Shown in pieces: positions 11,125 to 26,876 of a stretch of DNA of 64,000 nt; position 1 is the stretch's first letter; each line of letters starts with the position of its first letter. The DNA is from Smittia aterrima (Eukaryota; Arthropoda; Insecta; Diptera; Chironomidae): NCBI GenBank assembly GCA_033063855.1, contig CP093830.1, forward strand, positions 10,168,854-10,232,853, given 5' to 3'. A model generated the notes under the pieces. The model was given only the letters and a program-made list of their open reading frames with translations, ran no database searches and was not told the origin of the DNA. Position numbers and translations under genes: made by a program.

Positions 11125-14100
11125 TAAAATTCAAATTAACGCGATGGATAATTCAACTTATTTCGACGTAAAATAATTGAGTTGAGCTGGAGTGAAAAAA
11201 GAAAATGAAGTAAATGTAAAGTTAATAATGAAGCTCGCAGCTTAATTAAATTGACAACTCCATAATGCTCTTATCGCGTCTTTTTTGATTGCTCCACGTG
11301 GAGCCAAACAATCCTCGTTTGCGTAGTGAATTAAAAAGTTGTTAGAAAACACTTTACAACATCTGACAAGATATTTCGTCAACCGCTTTTGCCATAAACT
11401 TTGAAATTTATTTTCGTTGCATAAACGTGGAAAATATCATAACTTTCGCAATAAAATCTTTGCTGAAGAATGTTCAGGCCTTTTGCAGCGTTAAGTGCCT
11501 CTCTAAGAAGAAACTTTTAACTTCGAACAGAAGCTTCCAGTGTAAATAATTTCACAACTTCCTTTTCGCCAATTAAAATCTCGAAAGAAAGTTTCAATTA
11601 AGCTCTTGAACAAAACGACTCTCTCTCTTCAAACCAAGGTAGCAACATGATACCTAAAAAAAGAGTTTTTAAAAGTCACTTAGGAGCAAAGTGAAACTTC
11701 CTCTCTGAGTACACGACTAAATGATTTTATAATTGCAAATTACCATAGTTCCGTTTAGTCCTTATTTCATATACATTCCCTTTGTAAAAAAAAGTTGTTT
11801 TCTGTTTGTTCCAAAGTCACTCGAAACTTGATGCAGATAGCGAAACTTTTCCACTCTCCATTTAAAAAACACGAAGCAGAAATATTTTTCAAGTGCAATT
11901 TTCTTGCTCTGCCTTTTTTAAACCAGTGCGGGTGGTGGGTAGAGCAGAGGAAAAACAAGAAAGAAGAGAGAGAATGATAACAGTCATAAAAAGGCAGGTA
12001 TGGAAAAATAGCGGATGCTCCATGATGAATATTATTTGTGTTTTCCGAGTGAGATTGTTTCCTGTGTGAAATTTTATTGTTCTTTTACAGAAATTACTTC
12101 CTGTTTTAAAATCGCGAATTCTACTTTTCCGCGGGCTTAGTTACTATTTTCACAAGCGGGAATTTGCAATTGCGGGAAAGCTACTCGCTTCGGTTGTGTA
12201 AACCTCTTATAAGTCTCACCGGGCGCTGGAGAATTTCAGCATTAACCCCGCCGATTTCAATGATTTATTATTGCACAACTGAAAAGAATGTAAAAGGATG
12301 AATATTTAAACAAACTGCAAATTGCTTGGAGGCTTATCTCTAAATCTTTATGGTACTTATGCGATTCTAGTACACGAACTCTATGGCTCTCTAGTATTTT
12401 GAATGCCTCTGTGCTTCAAGAGCTGCATGAAAGGTATTATTTGCACTTTAATTTATTGTTATCGTCGTCCCTTCTCAGTTTTCTTGTACGATGCAACTGA
12501 ACTGAATACAAGACACGACTTAGAAATCCAGTGTGGATTTGCACGATTAAAGCATGAGCTGATAGATTGCCTTTAAACTCAACGGGAAAGCTCCTCACTG
12601 TCAATAACATATTCAAACGCTTTGCTGTGTGAAGCGAATGTTTCCTCTCCTTGCATCTGATTGAAATGGGATTTGAATTAATATTTTCTGGCTGTTGCTT
12701 CGTTCACTCTTAATGGCAGAATGGGAATAACAAATAGATCCGTAAATAAATGTTTGCATTCAAAGTTTGAATTTCTAACGTAGACAAGGATAATAGCGAA
12801 GACAAGATGAGATGAATCGAATGGTGAGCTTTATTTCGCATTTGCTGTGATGGATTTGTTCATAAATAAAGTTTTTCCATTTCTTTCTCTCTGTTGTACG
12901 AACATCACAATTCTACAATTCACATTTCGCAGCAATCAAGTAATTGAAATGTCTCCTGTGAATTTGTCATGCCCCGTTCATTCTTAACTTTAAATAAAAA
13001 CTCTTCACTAGAAGTCATCTCTTCTTTCACCTCAGCACATCCAATGCCTAGGAATCAATTTCACTCGCTTGATGTAGAAATCTGTTCTTTTCACACATCA
13101 TGAGATGCATTGCACGTAAACAGGTTCAACGCTGTAAACTTTTATCTTCATGTGAAACATCATAAAAGTGAAAGAGAAAAAGATGGAAGGGAAGAAGAAT
13201 TAATAAAGGATTACGAACATTAATGCTTAATTAAATTTTATGTGAATTCGTCTATGCTCGAAAAATTGTACGCCTGATATTCATAAAACAAGAGACTTTT
13301 GCCGACGAAGATACATTTAGTTGGTTGGTTTGTGTGTGTTTGCCTTTTGTATTATGAGAGATAAGAATGAAAAAAGCGGAGAGAGAGCTCCATAAAAGGG
13401 ATCATAAATTATAAAATGAAATTTGCAAAGAACCATTTACCGCAGGAATATGAATCGGGATATGCCGGTAGATAAGCTGCCGCCGTCTCTGTGTGTGCTG
13501 TGATAATGTAGTTAAAATGCCTTTTTAAAGCTTCCTGAACTTTCTTTTTTTTTTTGTGAAATGAAAAAGCTCTTTCGGTCTCTCTAGTAGAGACAAAGTG
13601 GCAAGTGAAAGCTTTTTTTGTGAAAGCAAATCATGTGGAAAGCAACCCTTTTACTGCTTAAAATAATCGCAATCCCCATATCATGAAAGAGGATAAGCAA
13701 CGAAACTTTCACAAAAGCCAGAAAACTTTAATCTAATTTAAATCTTTCTAAAGTTAAAGTTTTGTTTTGCTTTCGAGGACGAAGGATGTTCGTTTATTGG
13801 AAAACACCGGAAGTCAAGTTTTCTCCAACACACGTAAATTGTTCTTGAAGGAGGAAGGAAAGTTTTCAATCGTTTTAATGGCAAGCGAAAGTCGAGACCT
13901 CTTCGTCTTGTAAACGATTTTCCTGTGAAAACTAATTTGCTCCCTCTCCTTAAACATCAAGAAAATAAAGATTGCAAATTTTGGCGGCCGAAGATATTTC
14001 CCTCAATGAGTGATTGCAGTCATTAAATTTCAATTAGTTCGAAAGTGTAGATGCGACGACTATAAATTCTCAAGGAATGATAAGGCCAATGATGAAATAA

Positions 14101-14916
14101 AGAACATTTCTCTTTTAAAAATTGTCATAAATGTTAACACATTTAACCTTCCACCGAGTCCTCCTCGTGTTTTCGCTGACACAGAATTTTCAAGACAATT
14201 GCTTGGTGATTAATTATCAGGTTCATGTATTTGACAACTCGAGTGAGTGAGAGCCTGAGAAAGAAATTTATTTTTAAGTCTTTCGATTAAATTTCTTCTT
14301 AGCAAAGCAAAACATGTACAGCTAATAATTTCTGGAGCTTATCGATTCGTTATTTTTGTTTCAATCAATTAAATTGCTTTTCCTCAACGAGATTTTAGCT
14401 TTCAATAGCATCACTCTCTAAAATTCACTTCAATTGCTTTTCCAACGAGTCAGCTTCTCTACATCACAAACGAAGTAATTAAATTGAGTGAATTTATTGT
14501 GACGGAAGAGAAAGACACATTGACATGTGAACTTAGTTGGAGAAAGCCTTGTGCTGTGAGAAATTCTCCAACCTGGCTCAACATGAATTCCACGTCGAGT
14601 GAAAATTGCCTCCCGTCCGCTTCCAGCCAGAAACTATTAATCATCTTAATGCAGAAGTAGTAACAAGCAATGTGTAAACATTTTCCTCGTCGAAACTAAA
14701 GTGAGCTGAACCACGTTTGTTGTTTCCATGAGTGAAATGTAATCAGAGAGAGAAAGAGAGAAACTCGTCCTAGATTCCACACATTGCCTTATCCTTCTTT
14801 CACGTGTCGTTAGCACATCTCAACGGCTCCCTCTACTTCTTCTTCGCGTAACTTTTTTTTTCTGTGTCATATGAAACAATTTATTTTGCTGATTATAATG
14901 TATTTAAGGCAAAAAC

Positions 14917-14928
14917 GAGAGAGAGAGA
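14917..14928 (+). repeat. (GA)n microsatellite
   Basis: Six GA dinucleotides in a row in the intergenic region. Confidence 0.7.
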
Positions 14929-17900
14929 ATGACAAAACATTTATTATTTCTGTCGACATAAGATGAAGAAGCTTTTTCTGAAACGAGATAGGCAGAGAGT
15001 CTTTACCATGACATGAATGAAGTTATCAAGTTATTTACATGGCTAATTGAAAAATATTCCGCAGTTACTATTCTCTCATCTCGTTTATAGCTTAGGACCA
15101 TTAGCGATTGCTGTGTGTGGGTGTATGTACTTCTCAGTTTTTATCGTCAGCAAATTCCTCTCTTCCTTGTTTGCTGCTGAGCTTCTGTCGTCTCATTGTC
15201 GTCTTTTAATTAAACCGAGTGATAAATGATTTATTGTTCAGTTAGACAATTAATTTTTATAATGAAAAAATATGTTTACTAGCCATTTTTATGATGATAA
15301 AATTGATGATGTAGCGGTGAGTTATTTGGTCGACGAGATAATCATTCAAGTTGGATGAAAGAGGAAAAACTTGACAGTTTTCTTTTTTCGGTTTGTTCCA
15401 TGATGAAGCTTAAAGGGAAGTGACGACATGAATTTTATTTTCATAATAAAAGTAAGGACCTGTGTTGTCAAGAGCACAGTTCATTAACTTTAAAAATCTC
15501 TCTCGCATGCGAATATAATCAAAGTTCTGAAATTAGTTTTGTTTTCAACTTTAACTCGGTGCAGGTTGCTCTCGGATTGATTTATTACGCAAAGCTGAAG
15601 CAAGTTTTTCATCCGTAGACAAAGCTTCATGCATTGTGGCCGAGAAAGCATTCACTAACCGATCTCGGAAGAATGCAATGAATTCATTGAGGCTTAGTTC
15701 TCTCTCCTTTCAACCTAGTTCAATTTTCACGATGAACAAATTTGTCGAAACTTTTTGAATTTTGAGGTTTCCATTTCAATGAAATCTCTTCGTGAATTCC
15801 TCGAACTGAAGTTTAAAAAGAATTCGGAGAATTTGTTATTTGTATGATCAATTAACATTCTTCTCAGAAAGAAATCGAACGAACTAATCTCAGCGAAAGA
15901 CAAACTTTTGACTGACCAGACTGGATCAATGGCCAAACAATAGTTTGCGACGTTCGTTAATCTCATGTCTTCTTCAACAAACTTACTAATGAAGTAATCC
16001 TGTCTCCTCATAAGCCTCCGTCAGATAGGGAGGAGCGGTATTAACCACAGAAAAGTATGAACAACACAAAACTTTTCTTCTTTCTCTTTTCGTTTTCTCG
16101 TTTTTGTGGCAGGAAAGAAGTGGAACTGATATTAATATTTATGCTTAGATAATATACCTGTCACTGAGCTGTAATTATGGGCGAAGCGGAGAAACTTTTT
16201 CGGGGAGAAAAGATGTCTGAAATTAATTGATTGCAAGGAATGTATCTTAATAAATGCTTTATCAAAACTTTTCTCGACTTGATTTGCGTGTTTCCCGTTC
16301 TCCTTCATTTTCGATTCAATTTTTCTTCAAGAAGAAATTCTCGGAAAAAGTCATGAAACCTATAAAAAGAAACAAAGACTAAACATCGCAGTTGTCCTTC
16401 AGCCAGGTACGTCATCCGCTTCTTTTGTGCCGTTTGTGCTTCAAAGCTCTCTACTAGAACAAAACTTGATAGATTGCGAACGTGCATGAACATTTCCAGC
16501 AAAGAAAGATTTTCCATTACTCGATGAGAGTCTTGCGCTGTGAGCCTTCTGAGTCTCGACTTTCCAGGTGGGGAAATGTCTAACGACGATTGTGAGTCAA
16601 GGAGAGATAGAAGTCTAATTACTTTTAATCTAAACATGCATCATTGGTTATTCAATTTGAAGCATTGATTTTTCACAAATATTTTCAAAGCTTTTATATT
16701 CGATGAGAAAGTTCGTTCAAACTTTTCTCTCACATGAAATATTTCTATGTCATTAATTTTTGTTTTCCTATGAAAGCAGAAATGCTTTTAAGCCCCAAGG
16801 ATGACGAAAAAAAAATGTTCTCGATTTGAATAAGAAGTTTAAACGATGAGTTGACGAATTTCTCGAAAGGAAAATAATCTTAATATCAGGGTGGCAAAAG
16901 ATTAAAAGAGCGCTAGGTGATCAGAAGACATGAATGATTAAATACTTATTGACATGAAGTTACAACACCGAAAAGCACTTATAAGCATTTTGCACATAAC
17001 AGCGAGAGAGACCGTGAAGATGGAAAATTCAAAACAGATGCGAAATTTCACACAATTTAGCGTCGGGGGCTTCAACCTCCTCCTCGCTTCGCTATCGTCC
17101 GTGAACCGAAAAAAATCTCAAAAATTGCCTTTTCGAGGACGAAAAAGGAACTTAAGAAAGATGAGCACTTTGTGAACGAAATTATTGAGGAGATTTTTCT
17201 ACAAAAGAAATCAAACTTTAAGAATCAATTAATTTTCATGATGACGAGAAAATATTTTCCTCGAATAAAAATCCCAAGAAATACTTTTGATCGCAGTGAA
17301 AATTATTTTAGGAAAAAAGCTCTAAAACTCTCTCCGGAAATGTGTTCTGAATCAGATATAATGTTAATGTTGGCGGTATGTTTTTGAAATGGGTCAACTA
17401 AAGTACAAGAGGAGAGTCTAAAAAAATAAATAATGGAAGTGAATTTGACTCTCAAGTTGTCTCACAAGAGAATCGATTTCTAAAGAAATCTATTTCAAAA
17501 ATATCTATGAATAAACTTGAATGTCATGAGTTCAAACGAAAATCTACACTCAAGAGCAAAAGCGAGAAAGTTTCTTGCCGAAGCTTCCTAAAGTTTGATG
17601 AAAAGTTCACGCGTCGCTATTAAAATCAACTTGATTCCTTCGCAATCCATTTCGCTCTTTGATCGCCAGAGTCGCAGAAGTATCAAAGGGAAAGGCTACG
17701 TATTGCAAGAAATATTGTCATTTTTTTAAATAAAAATAAACGAGGAGAAAGCAGAGAACTATAAAAAATGGGAAAACTTTTCTCATACATTTGTTCCTTT
17801 TGCTTTCGCCTTTGCCGAGTTCTTTTTTTTCTCTCTCTTTCTCGTCTTTGGGGGAAAGAGATTTAAGGGTTGTTTTATTAAGAAATATTAATATAATTTT

Positions 17901-20285
17901 TTATCCATTATTTCGTAATGGATCGCAAACTTAAAGGACGAAGCCATTTGGTGTAATATGGCAAGCGAGAAGGGAAAAAGTTTGCGATATGTCTCAACTC
18001 GAAGTCGTCGAGTTCATTATCAAGCGAACTGTGATTGTAAAAGAGGAAGAGAAAGAAAATTATGTTTGAAGTTGAGTCTTCTTTGTGTCAAATGTCATCA
18101 CACGAGCGATCAAAGTTGCATTTGCAAATCATTTTCACACTTCCTGATAATGAAGAATCCTCGTGAGATTGCGATTTGTGAGATTAAAAAAAGTTTTCTA
18201 GTAGAAAAAACCTTTTTTTCTATCTACTCTCGAACCATTAATATCTCTTTCATTCACCAGCGAAAGCATTTCGCTTGTAAGCCATTAAACGCAGCTCGAC
18301 AAAGACTACCGCATGACATCTTCTCAGAGTAAAAGGACAAAAATATTTACGGTATGGGAAGAGAAAAAGGAAAGTTTCTGGTTTTCTAAACACATTATCA
18401 TCCTAAATGATAATTTATAGGAATGATTTATTGTACCTTAAAGTGTTTCAGCGCCACATTTCAGCAGTAGAATTTGAAAAATGTTCATTGTTATGTACAG
18501 TCAGGCTTAGTTAGTCGCTCGGCGCGGCCTTTTCTTGTTACGCATTTCAGCCTCCGAGAATTCTTTGCGGTGCTAACTTTTCCCCTTGGTTTTTATTTCG
18601 GCCGGCAACGATAATATTTTGTCCATCCATGATGTTGGAGAGGCAAGTCGAGCGTCAAAGTTTAATATTTTCTAAACAGAAATTTGAGGATTATGATCTG
18701 GAAATGTTTAGGGCTTTTTCTCCGAAGATTGAAAGGGGTTGGGAACTTAAATATTTAACAACAAGTGACAAGTAATAATGATCGAACAATTTTAATCCCA
18801 AAACTATTTCGGAATAAATAATTTTTCCACTTTTATTACAATCGACGATGTGAGGGATGAGCGAGGAAAAGATGATTGGACAATTTCTTTCTTCCTCTGC
18901 ACGATCTAACATTTTTTCCTTGTCACAAAAATGGGCACGACAAGGTTTAACATTTCCAAACACGTTTTTTAGGACAAACACGTAAACAGAAAAAAAATTC
19001 TTTCATTTCGAAATTTCTTAATGCAATAAAACGAGATGAATAATAAATTTGAAATGAAATTTTCTTTTCTACTTTCTCGGCTCTCGTGTTCGTTATGTAT
19101 TGATTGAAGTGATGAAGATTACTTCGAGAATGTAATTTAAAGATGGAACGAACTGTTGCTTAGTTGCTTCAGAGAGACATAAGCTGTGACTTAAAACATT
19201 ATTAGTTCTGACCCGACCTATGTATCAAAGGTTTTTCCGTATTCTCAGGAATCGAAAACATTTAATTTTCATTTTCGGAAGGAACACGATAAATGTGTTC
19301 TCGTTAGCCCCAGGAGAAACTTCGACAAAAGGCTTGAAGGCCATGGAAGAGAGAAAAACCAATTAATTTTCATCTAATACAACCAATATTTCCCTGTTAG
19401 TGCCGTAAGGCGATGGAACTAAGCAGAGGAAAGACATCTCCAACATGTAACCATAAACTATCATAAGTCGTTTCTAAGTCCAACATTTGTCTCACATTCT
19501 CTCAAACTCACTTCGATTTTAAGGATCCAATCGAAATTGACCATTATCGAGAGGAAATGATGGTAGCAAATTATTTTAAATTGCGATTCATTTATTTCTT
19601 TTTTTCCTGATCGGGCTTCGTTTAAAAGTTTCTGTATTCACTTATTCATTGAAAGAATATTTATTGAAAATTATGTTAAACAAACAGAATTATCTGTTCA
19701 CCGAATTGATTGATGCTGAGATTGATGATCAATCTTTGTTTGCTGTCATAATCTAATAATGAAGGCTTGACCCCATCCTCAACCCTCTGACACCTTCGAA
19801 CAACTTTTCAGAATATATTCAACATATTCAGAGGAGACATAAAAATCTTGCACAAGCTTCAAAATGAAGAGAATGAACAGAACGAACAAAGTTTTTCCAT
19901 TTTCAGCAAGGAACGAATTCCCTCAAGCCGCCTCTTCAATAACAAACACGAAAATGAACGGGGAAGGGGACAAGAAGGATGTTATTTTGATTACAACGTG
20001 CATTAGTGTAACAGATGCTTATTATTATGACATCAAAAATGATTTCAATTGCTTGAAAATGCTTCTCGTCTCTTCTCTTCTCAACAGACGACGCTCCAAA
20101 CAATTTTACAGCTTCGTTGAGCTCAATCAAAAGATGAAACAAGGAGTGAGAAGGACCAGAAGGATGAGGATGCAGTAGTAAAAGTTTTCAATTTATTTAA
20201 ATCTCAACAGGATTATGATCTGAAAGTCGTTTTAATCACTTGCTTTGCATTTCCAGTTTTCATTGGGGAGTTTGTTGATTCATGA

Positions 20286-20302
20286 CTCTCTCTCTCTCTC
20301 TC
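20286..20302 (+). repeat. (CT)n microsatellite
   Basis: About eight uninterrupted CT dinucleotides. GAGA-type sequences of this kind can bind GAGA factor in flies, but nothing here shows that this one does. Confidence 0.75.
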
Positions 20303-23300
20303 CATTTTTGAAGCGTTGAAGCAATTTTTTTTATCGACATTAAAAGTTGGTGAAACGACAACTTTAATCATTTAAATACACAGAAATCCTCATCCTTCTT
20401 TATCCAACCAGTCAGCCAAACGATGCAGAATATTCGAGCATGAGAGCGTCGTCTACACAATGTGGCGTGCACACAAAATGTCTCTTCGGGAAGATTTCTG
20501 TTTATCGCAGAGGTTCCAATTCAATGATTTCTTCTCTTTTTTTTCTGCAGGCGAACACATGTTACCATGAATTTATCACACATTTATTCTCAAAGAAGGT
20601 TAAAACTTCTTTTGCTTTACATTGACTCTTAGTGTTCCGACTCTTTGAATCCAAACGATGTTCGACGAACATAAAATGAGAAAAGACATTTTATCACTCT
20701 CTCACATGATAAATGTTCATTCGTCTATTTAAACGTTGAATGGTTTTATTTAAATTTGAACTGTGATATCGCGTGGAAGAAGAAGACAAAAAAAAATTGA
20801 GAATGTTGTCGTAAATTCAAATTATTATTCGGTAATAACTTCTGTGAAAGTTTAGCTTTAGAAATTTAGTTTATAATCGTACAAACAGTTTGGCCGCAAA
20901 GCAGTAATAATTCATGATGAAAGCAAATTCCTCGTGCAAAGCTTCTCGAGAATTGAGAGAATTTGCAGCGTGAGAAAATGCAGAAAGATTTGCAGAAATT
21001 CTTTTGAAACTTTCTAACTGCACTCGATCCGAGAAAACGTTTTTCTCTTACTCTCCTTCCGAAGAATAAAAGGAAGAAAAAAAGTAAGTTCTCTTAATTC
21101 CGACAAACTCTTTCCTCCCACGACCGATTCGAGAGAAAATCCAAAAACGCGGATAATCGAGTCACGTAGCGAGTACTTTCAAGAAAAAGCAAGAACGGAG
21201 AATTCTCTGCTGTCTCTATTACTTTCAATGCGAAATGCAGTCGGTGTTGGAAAGGAAAACATAATAATTTCTGAGATGTCATGCATTCGCAATAAAAATA
21301 TCTCAAATTGGATACGGAATGCATATCTTATGATATTTTATTGTTGCTTCTCACTCGACCGACTTGCTCAGCTTTTTCAAATTAAATTTTTCTATCCTGC
21401 TCTCGCACGAAGTCGAGCAAAAGTTTTCTGTTTCAACTGCAGTGGCGGTGGTCGATGTTTTACGAGAGAAAACTTTATCCACGTCTCAGTCACTGCTTTC
21501 GCTCGAGAATGAATTTTCTTTCTTAATTAGATTTGAAAGCATTAAAAGCAGAAAGAACAAAAAAAATGTATGCTTCAATAAGGTTTTAATTAAAATATGT
21601 CCAAGTTTCGAGATGACTTCTGTTGAGTTCTCAAAGAAATTGAATTGCACAAAGTTTATGACGTCAAGAAACGCTTATTTCCGCCATCGACTCGATAATG
21701 CAATTAATATTGTGGATCGGAATAATTAATAGTGAAGCATCCGACAGGCCAATAATTTAATTTGCTTTCAAGTGACGCTCGTCCGGAGGCTGCGATGCAC
21801 TTCTAATTAAATTCAATTACACACATTCAGAATTACATTGAATTATTATGAATTAAGTGTGCAGTTGACAGTGATTCAAATGTGTTAAGCAAGCAAATTT
21901 AACTTTGAAATCAATATCTGTTGATAAAGTTAGAGAATATTTGATGTTTCATAAATAATTCTGTGAATTTCTTGGCTTTCTTCTTCAACGAGATGTTTAG
22001 GGCTTGGATGAAAATATTAAGTTTCAAGTATCAAGTTCTAATGAAAATTTTATGAGTTTCATTGGTCCAAAGTTATAGTTTACTCTAATCACTTAAATTA
22101 TGTGAATGGTTGGAAATCCTGAAATTCTCGTTGAGATTTAATGTTGCCATGGACAGCAAGTCATGAACTATGCTCATGAAAGCAATCAGTTCAGGAAGAA
22201 TTAATTGCTGGAGCAATAGTTACTTACATAATCCTTTTAAAATGTAATAAATTCTGTTGGAAATTGTTTGCTTGAGTGTCGGAATTAAATGCCATAAAGC
22301 TTCAAGATGATTGCAAATCTTCTACACCGAACATCTCACTTGCACAATGAAACATCGTCTCAGCAAAATGAAATGTGGAGAAACATCAACATCTGTTTTT
22401 AAATAAAATGATTATCACAGAGTCGTCGTTTTTGTCCCAGGTGCACGGCAATTGATTATTTTCTCCTCCTCAAAGACATTTCAATCAACATTTGCTGGAT
22501 GCGGATAAATTATTTTCATGAAAACCTCTTTAGAAGATTCCGCAGTGCATTATTCATAAGAAACGCTGTCGTTTCAGACTTCACGAGACGTTTTACATCC
22601 TTATTTACATGAACCTTTCAGATAGGCAACAACATTTTAATTTACCGCGATCCATTAGCGCGAAATTTGCACCATAAATTTCCCTCAATCAATATCACAT
22701 TAATCATTGTTTGGCTTTCGCATTCTTCCTCCCGCGAGAAAAAGGAAAGAAAGAAGAAAAGAATATTTTCCTCTTTAAGTAAATCCAAACAAGTTAATTC
22801 TCGTTTCTTGCGCCTATCTCTCTCGCCCCCTCGCATCAACTGTCATCTGACTGACTTTTCTCTTTATTAATTTCTTTGTATTATTAACTCATCGATTTCA
22901 CAACGAAAGCTGATTTCATTTGTCTTTCCAATCGATTGAATTAGAAGGAAGAAAGGCGACAGAAAAAAATTTGTACGCTTAAAAATGTCCGATGAAGCTT
23001 TTCGGGACTCTCGAGCGAAAGAGAAATATGTTCCGGAGAATCCGGGGGTAAATATTTTATTGGGCAAACCCTCGTGAAATTAAATGGTCATTATTTTTCT
23101 TCCTTCGTTTCGCCTTGATGATCAAACATCATTTCTGAAATATTCTTCCGACTCTCCGTCAGCTCTTTTCCCCTTTCTCTGTTGCCCGCCATTCCCCCGT
23201 ATAGCAAAATAATTTCCTGCATCAAATTTTTAATTTCCTTTAATTTATAAAAAATAAATTCTCTAGCTGTTTTCTACTTTTTCTATTCGGGTTCGAAGCA

Positions 23301-26300
23301 AGGATAGCTGCTGTCCTGGGGCGCTCACAGAGAATTTCTCCTCATTTTTCTTCTCGGAACTCAGTTCTGTTGCTTCATGTGAAACGTGATTATTTATTTA
23401 CCCAGGAGAGACAGATTGCTGCTTAATTTTCAAACCTTTTCTCTGATTTCAGTCGCCGGCACTGGTCTCTTGATTTCTCTGCTGCTAAATGTGTGTGCAG
23501 TGATATGGAAAAAAGAACTTTATTGCTTGATGAAGAGGAAACATTTTTATTCTTCCATCAATGAAGGCGACTCGAGTTGGCAAGGAGAATGGGGACGACT
23601 TTCTGCTCCACAGAAATAAAAAAACTGAAAAGAACAGAGAAATTATTCAAACTTTACCATTCACCATGTTCAACCCGCAACTATCCATTATCATACAATG
23701 ACATTTAAGCCATTCAATGCTTTATGACAATACACATTTTTTTTAAATGATAGTTAAATTTCCCAACTGCTTTTTTTAAATGCTTTTCGCTCTTCACAAT
23801 GCTTCATATTTAATCATCGTTTTAATGGGTAGAGGAGGAGATTGATGTGATAGAACGGGATTGTTCATAAATTATGACACAATTTTTTAAATTGAGAATG
23901 AACCGTCGCACGTGCAATCCCTTCGTAATTTAAGAACGAAACCTAAATGACTAGAAGAAGAGTTTGTCCTAACAAAACCTTAAATTTTCTCTTGTCATTA
24001 GATAGGAGGGAGAAAAAAAATAAAATGAAGTTTAGACAATAACGAAAAATCAAGCATGAACAATTTTTCGCTTTCGTTTGCACACATTATTCGTCGCTAA
24101 GCGAGAAAATCTCTTCCTTTCTCGAGATATATGCGACATATTTATTTTGTGGATTTTATGATAAAACTTTTTACTTTCCTCCCTCAAAATCAGAAATCGC
24201 AGTTGTTGAAGTAATTATTTTCCATCCTTGAGCTTCATAACTTTAGATATTTCGAATGAAAATTTACGGTAATGACTGTTTTGGATAAAGTTCTCGTCTC
24301 GTTCTATTTTTTTGCATTTGATTTGCCAATTAAAAAGATTTTAAAAAAGATTAAGATAAAAAATTTATCGCTTCGAGCTTTTTACAGTCGAATGTAATTA
24401 CAGCTCTCAACTGTAATCGATTTCCGATAAATTTCATCATCTCAGATCATCCGAAAGCTCCCCACACACAGAAAAATAATTTTTGCCAATTTCACATTTT
24501 ACATCGCATTAAAATTTGCTTCCGTAGAGTTTTTGGGGAAGAGGAGAAAAGTTTTTTCATTGCTATGCCGGTTGCCTAATTGGAACTGAACTTTTATAGC
24601 AAAAATGTTTGTTTGTCTGAACTTTTTATACTGAGATACTTAACTTCTCGGATCAGCACAGTGTCTTGTGTTCGTTCCGTGAAAAGCTCTCGGTTTGAAT
24701 AAATACAAAGTACTCTCTTGTACATTTAGCAGCAAAATTTAGCTTTTTTAATCTTTTTTCTTCTCAAATATATTTGAGAGCTTTTATCAAAAACGAAAGA
24801 AAATAAAGAAAAACATCTCCAAGTGATGTTATGGAAATGAAAGAGTGCTTGTGGCTAAATTCGCTGGTAAACTTTCGCTTCGCTTTGCTTACTTCGCTTT
24901 CATAAACTATTATCTTCCAAATGAAATGATTCAAGCTCCTCTGGATAGAGTGAGCTGAGCAACACAAAAAAAGTGTTTTTCTTTTTTCCCCGAGCTCAAA
25001 ATAAACATGTTTTCGGTTCGAAAAATATTCAAATGCTCAAGCACACAAAACTATCCAGTTTAGCATAAACAACAATTCTGTTTTATTTACTTACCTCTCT
25101 CGACAATGCCGAGCGGAGCAAAGCGAAAATCTGGTTATGGTTTCGGGGTGATACAATCCTATTTTAATGAAAATTTATACGATTTTTCATTTCACTTAAT
25201 TTCGTAATTAATTCATCGGCGGCATTTTTCGTTGCTTGACAGCCAGATATTTCAAATGAACATATTGAATTTTTGAAGCTGTCCCGCCACGCTGTCAAAA
25301 GTTTTCTCTCTCTCTTTGTCCCTGCTTATCGATGGAATAGAACGAACGAATTCGCGATATTTTGTGGAGTGGAAAAATTGGCATTTTAATGATGTTTCTA
25401 CCACATTTAATTTTGGCAAATCATTTTAATGAAAAGAGGTTTGGTCCGCTGAAGAGGACGGGAGAGGCTGAAGAGTTTAAATATATCTATCGCTCGTTGT
25501 GATGTTTTTGATCGTTTCGGAATGAAAAATACGCTTTATCTTTGCGTAATTCTTCTCATCTCATCTCCTCATCTCCACCCTCTCTCATCCCTCGACTTTC
25601 CCTCCAACAGCAACAAAGAAATCTTGTGCGATTTAGCGATAACCAGATGAAAACGAAAGAAATCTTTTTTCTCTTTCTTCTCGTTTGGCTTTTGTTCATC
25701 GGAGAATGAGCCAAACAACTGAAGTTAATTGCTTTTTTATTGCTTACTTCTTAGATAGCAAAATGCAAAGAACGAAAGAAAAACGCTTTTCTTCATTCGC
25801 TTGCGGTTATTTCGTTTTCTCATTCTGACTTAATCGGAAAATTAGACGTCAAAAAATAACAAAGCTCATTCAGAGAACTAGAATTCGGTGAATTCCTCCT
25901 AAATTTTTATCCCGAGGGTGAATCATTTTCCTATAAACGAATTATGTTGAACAAGAAAAAGTTGATCATTAAGTTGAAAAATCTTAATTTCCCAGGGAAT
26001 TCCTCTCGAGAGATAATAAACAATCCCAAGAACAAGAAGAGCGATTTGCTTTCAGCTGTTTGTGTCTTTCTAATTTGTAGCCACATCCGTCAAGCGTTGT
26101 TCTACGTGTAGGCTTAGAAATATATTCGCAACATGTCGCTCACTCTAACGGTCTCAAAAACTTTTTTTTTCTTTCGCCTCTGTCATCTCCAATTATTTCA
26201 TTTACTCTTTGCCTGATGATAAAGAAATTAATGAAATTATTAATTAGGAATTCATGAGAACGCTCTACACCACTTACATTTATAATTAATCACATAAGAG

Positions 26301-26860
26301 AATAGTTTCTCTGTCGCAAAAATAACTGCTCAGTGGTCAATAAACTCGGAATTATTCATTGTGATGCATTGTGTTGTTCAAATCGCGAACACATGTGGCC
26401 GACAATCAAAAGCGCCGTTAAGCAATGAAGTTGTGAGTCATGGTAGCGTTTTTTTTTTGCTTAGAGAGAGAGAGCGAGGAAAATACTTTTTTCTTTATGC
26501 AAGAACTTTCAAGAAAACAGATTCAGTCGAAGCTACTTATCTTAACTTCATTCCATTTGGAGCTCATCGTCAAACTTTCCGTTGCTTTCATCGAGAGATT
26601 CTCTAAAAGCTTCATCTCCATGCAGAAAGTTTTTTTAAAATAAGATTTGACGATTCGACGTCCCTCGGAGTTGTTTGGATGCTTGAATCGCAAGCAAATA
26701 AAGCTCTCATCTGTGAAAGGAGAGTGAAATCCTTATGTGTAACATTTATCTATTCAATTTGCGAGTAGCTCTGAAAGCATTTCCATCCTCCTAACATTTT
26801 CTCATATTGAAGTCACTCGAGAGCACTTCGAAATGTGAAGTAGCTGAATGTCGAGAAGAA

Positions 26861-26876
26861 GCAGCAGCAGCAGCAG
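26861..26876 (+). repeat. (GCA)n microsatellite
   Basis: Five GCA/CAG triplets in succession. They do not lie in a supported reading frame. Confidence 0.7.

Noticed and set aside
16305..16637. 110-codon minus-strand ORF
   Set aside because: No domain, no neighbours and no splice signals; similar frames occur throughout the AT-rich spacer.
17958..18332. 124-codon plus-strand ORF with a cysteine-rich middle (CVKCHH, SCICKSF)
   Set aside because: Cysteine spacing fits no family I recognise, there is no signal peptide, and no splice or promoter context; treated as a chance frame.
23281..23310. ggttcga-like tRNA B-box
   Set aside because: No matching A-box or cloverleaf stems at the expected distance; similar isolated ggttcg matches elsewhere also failed.
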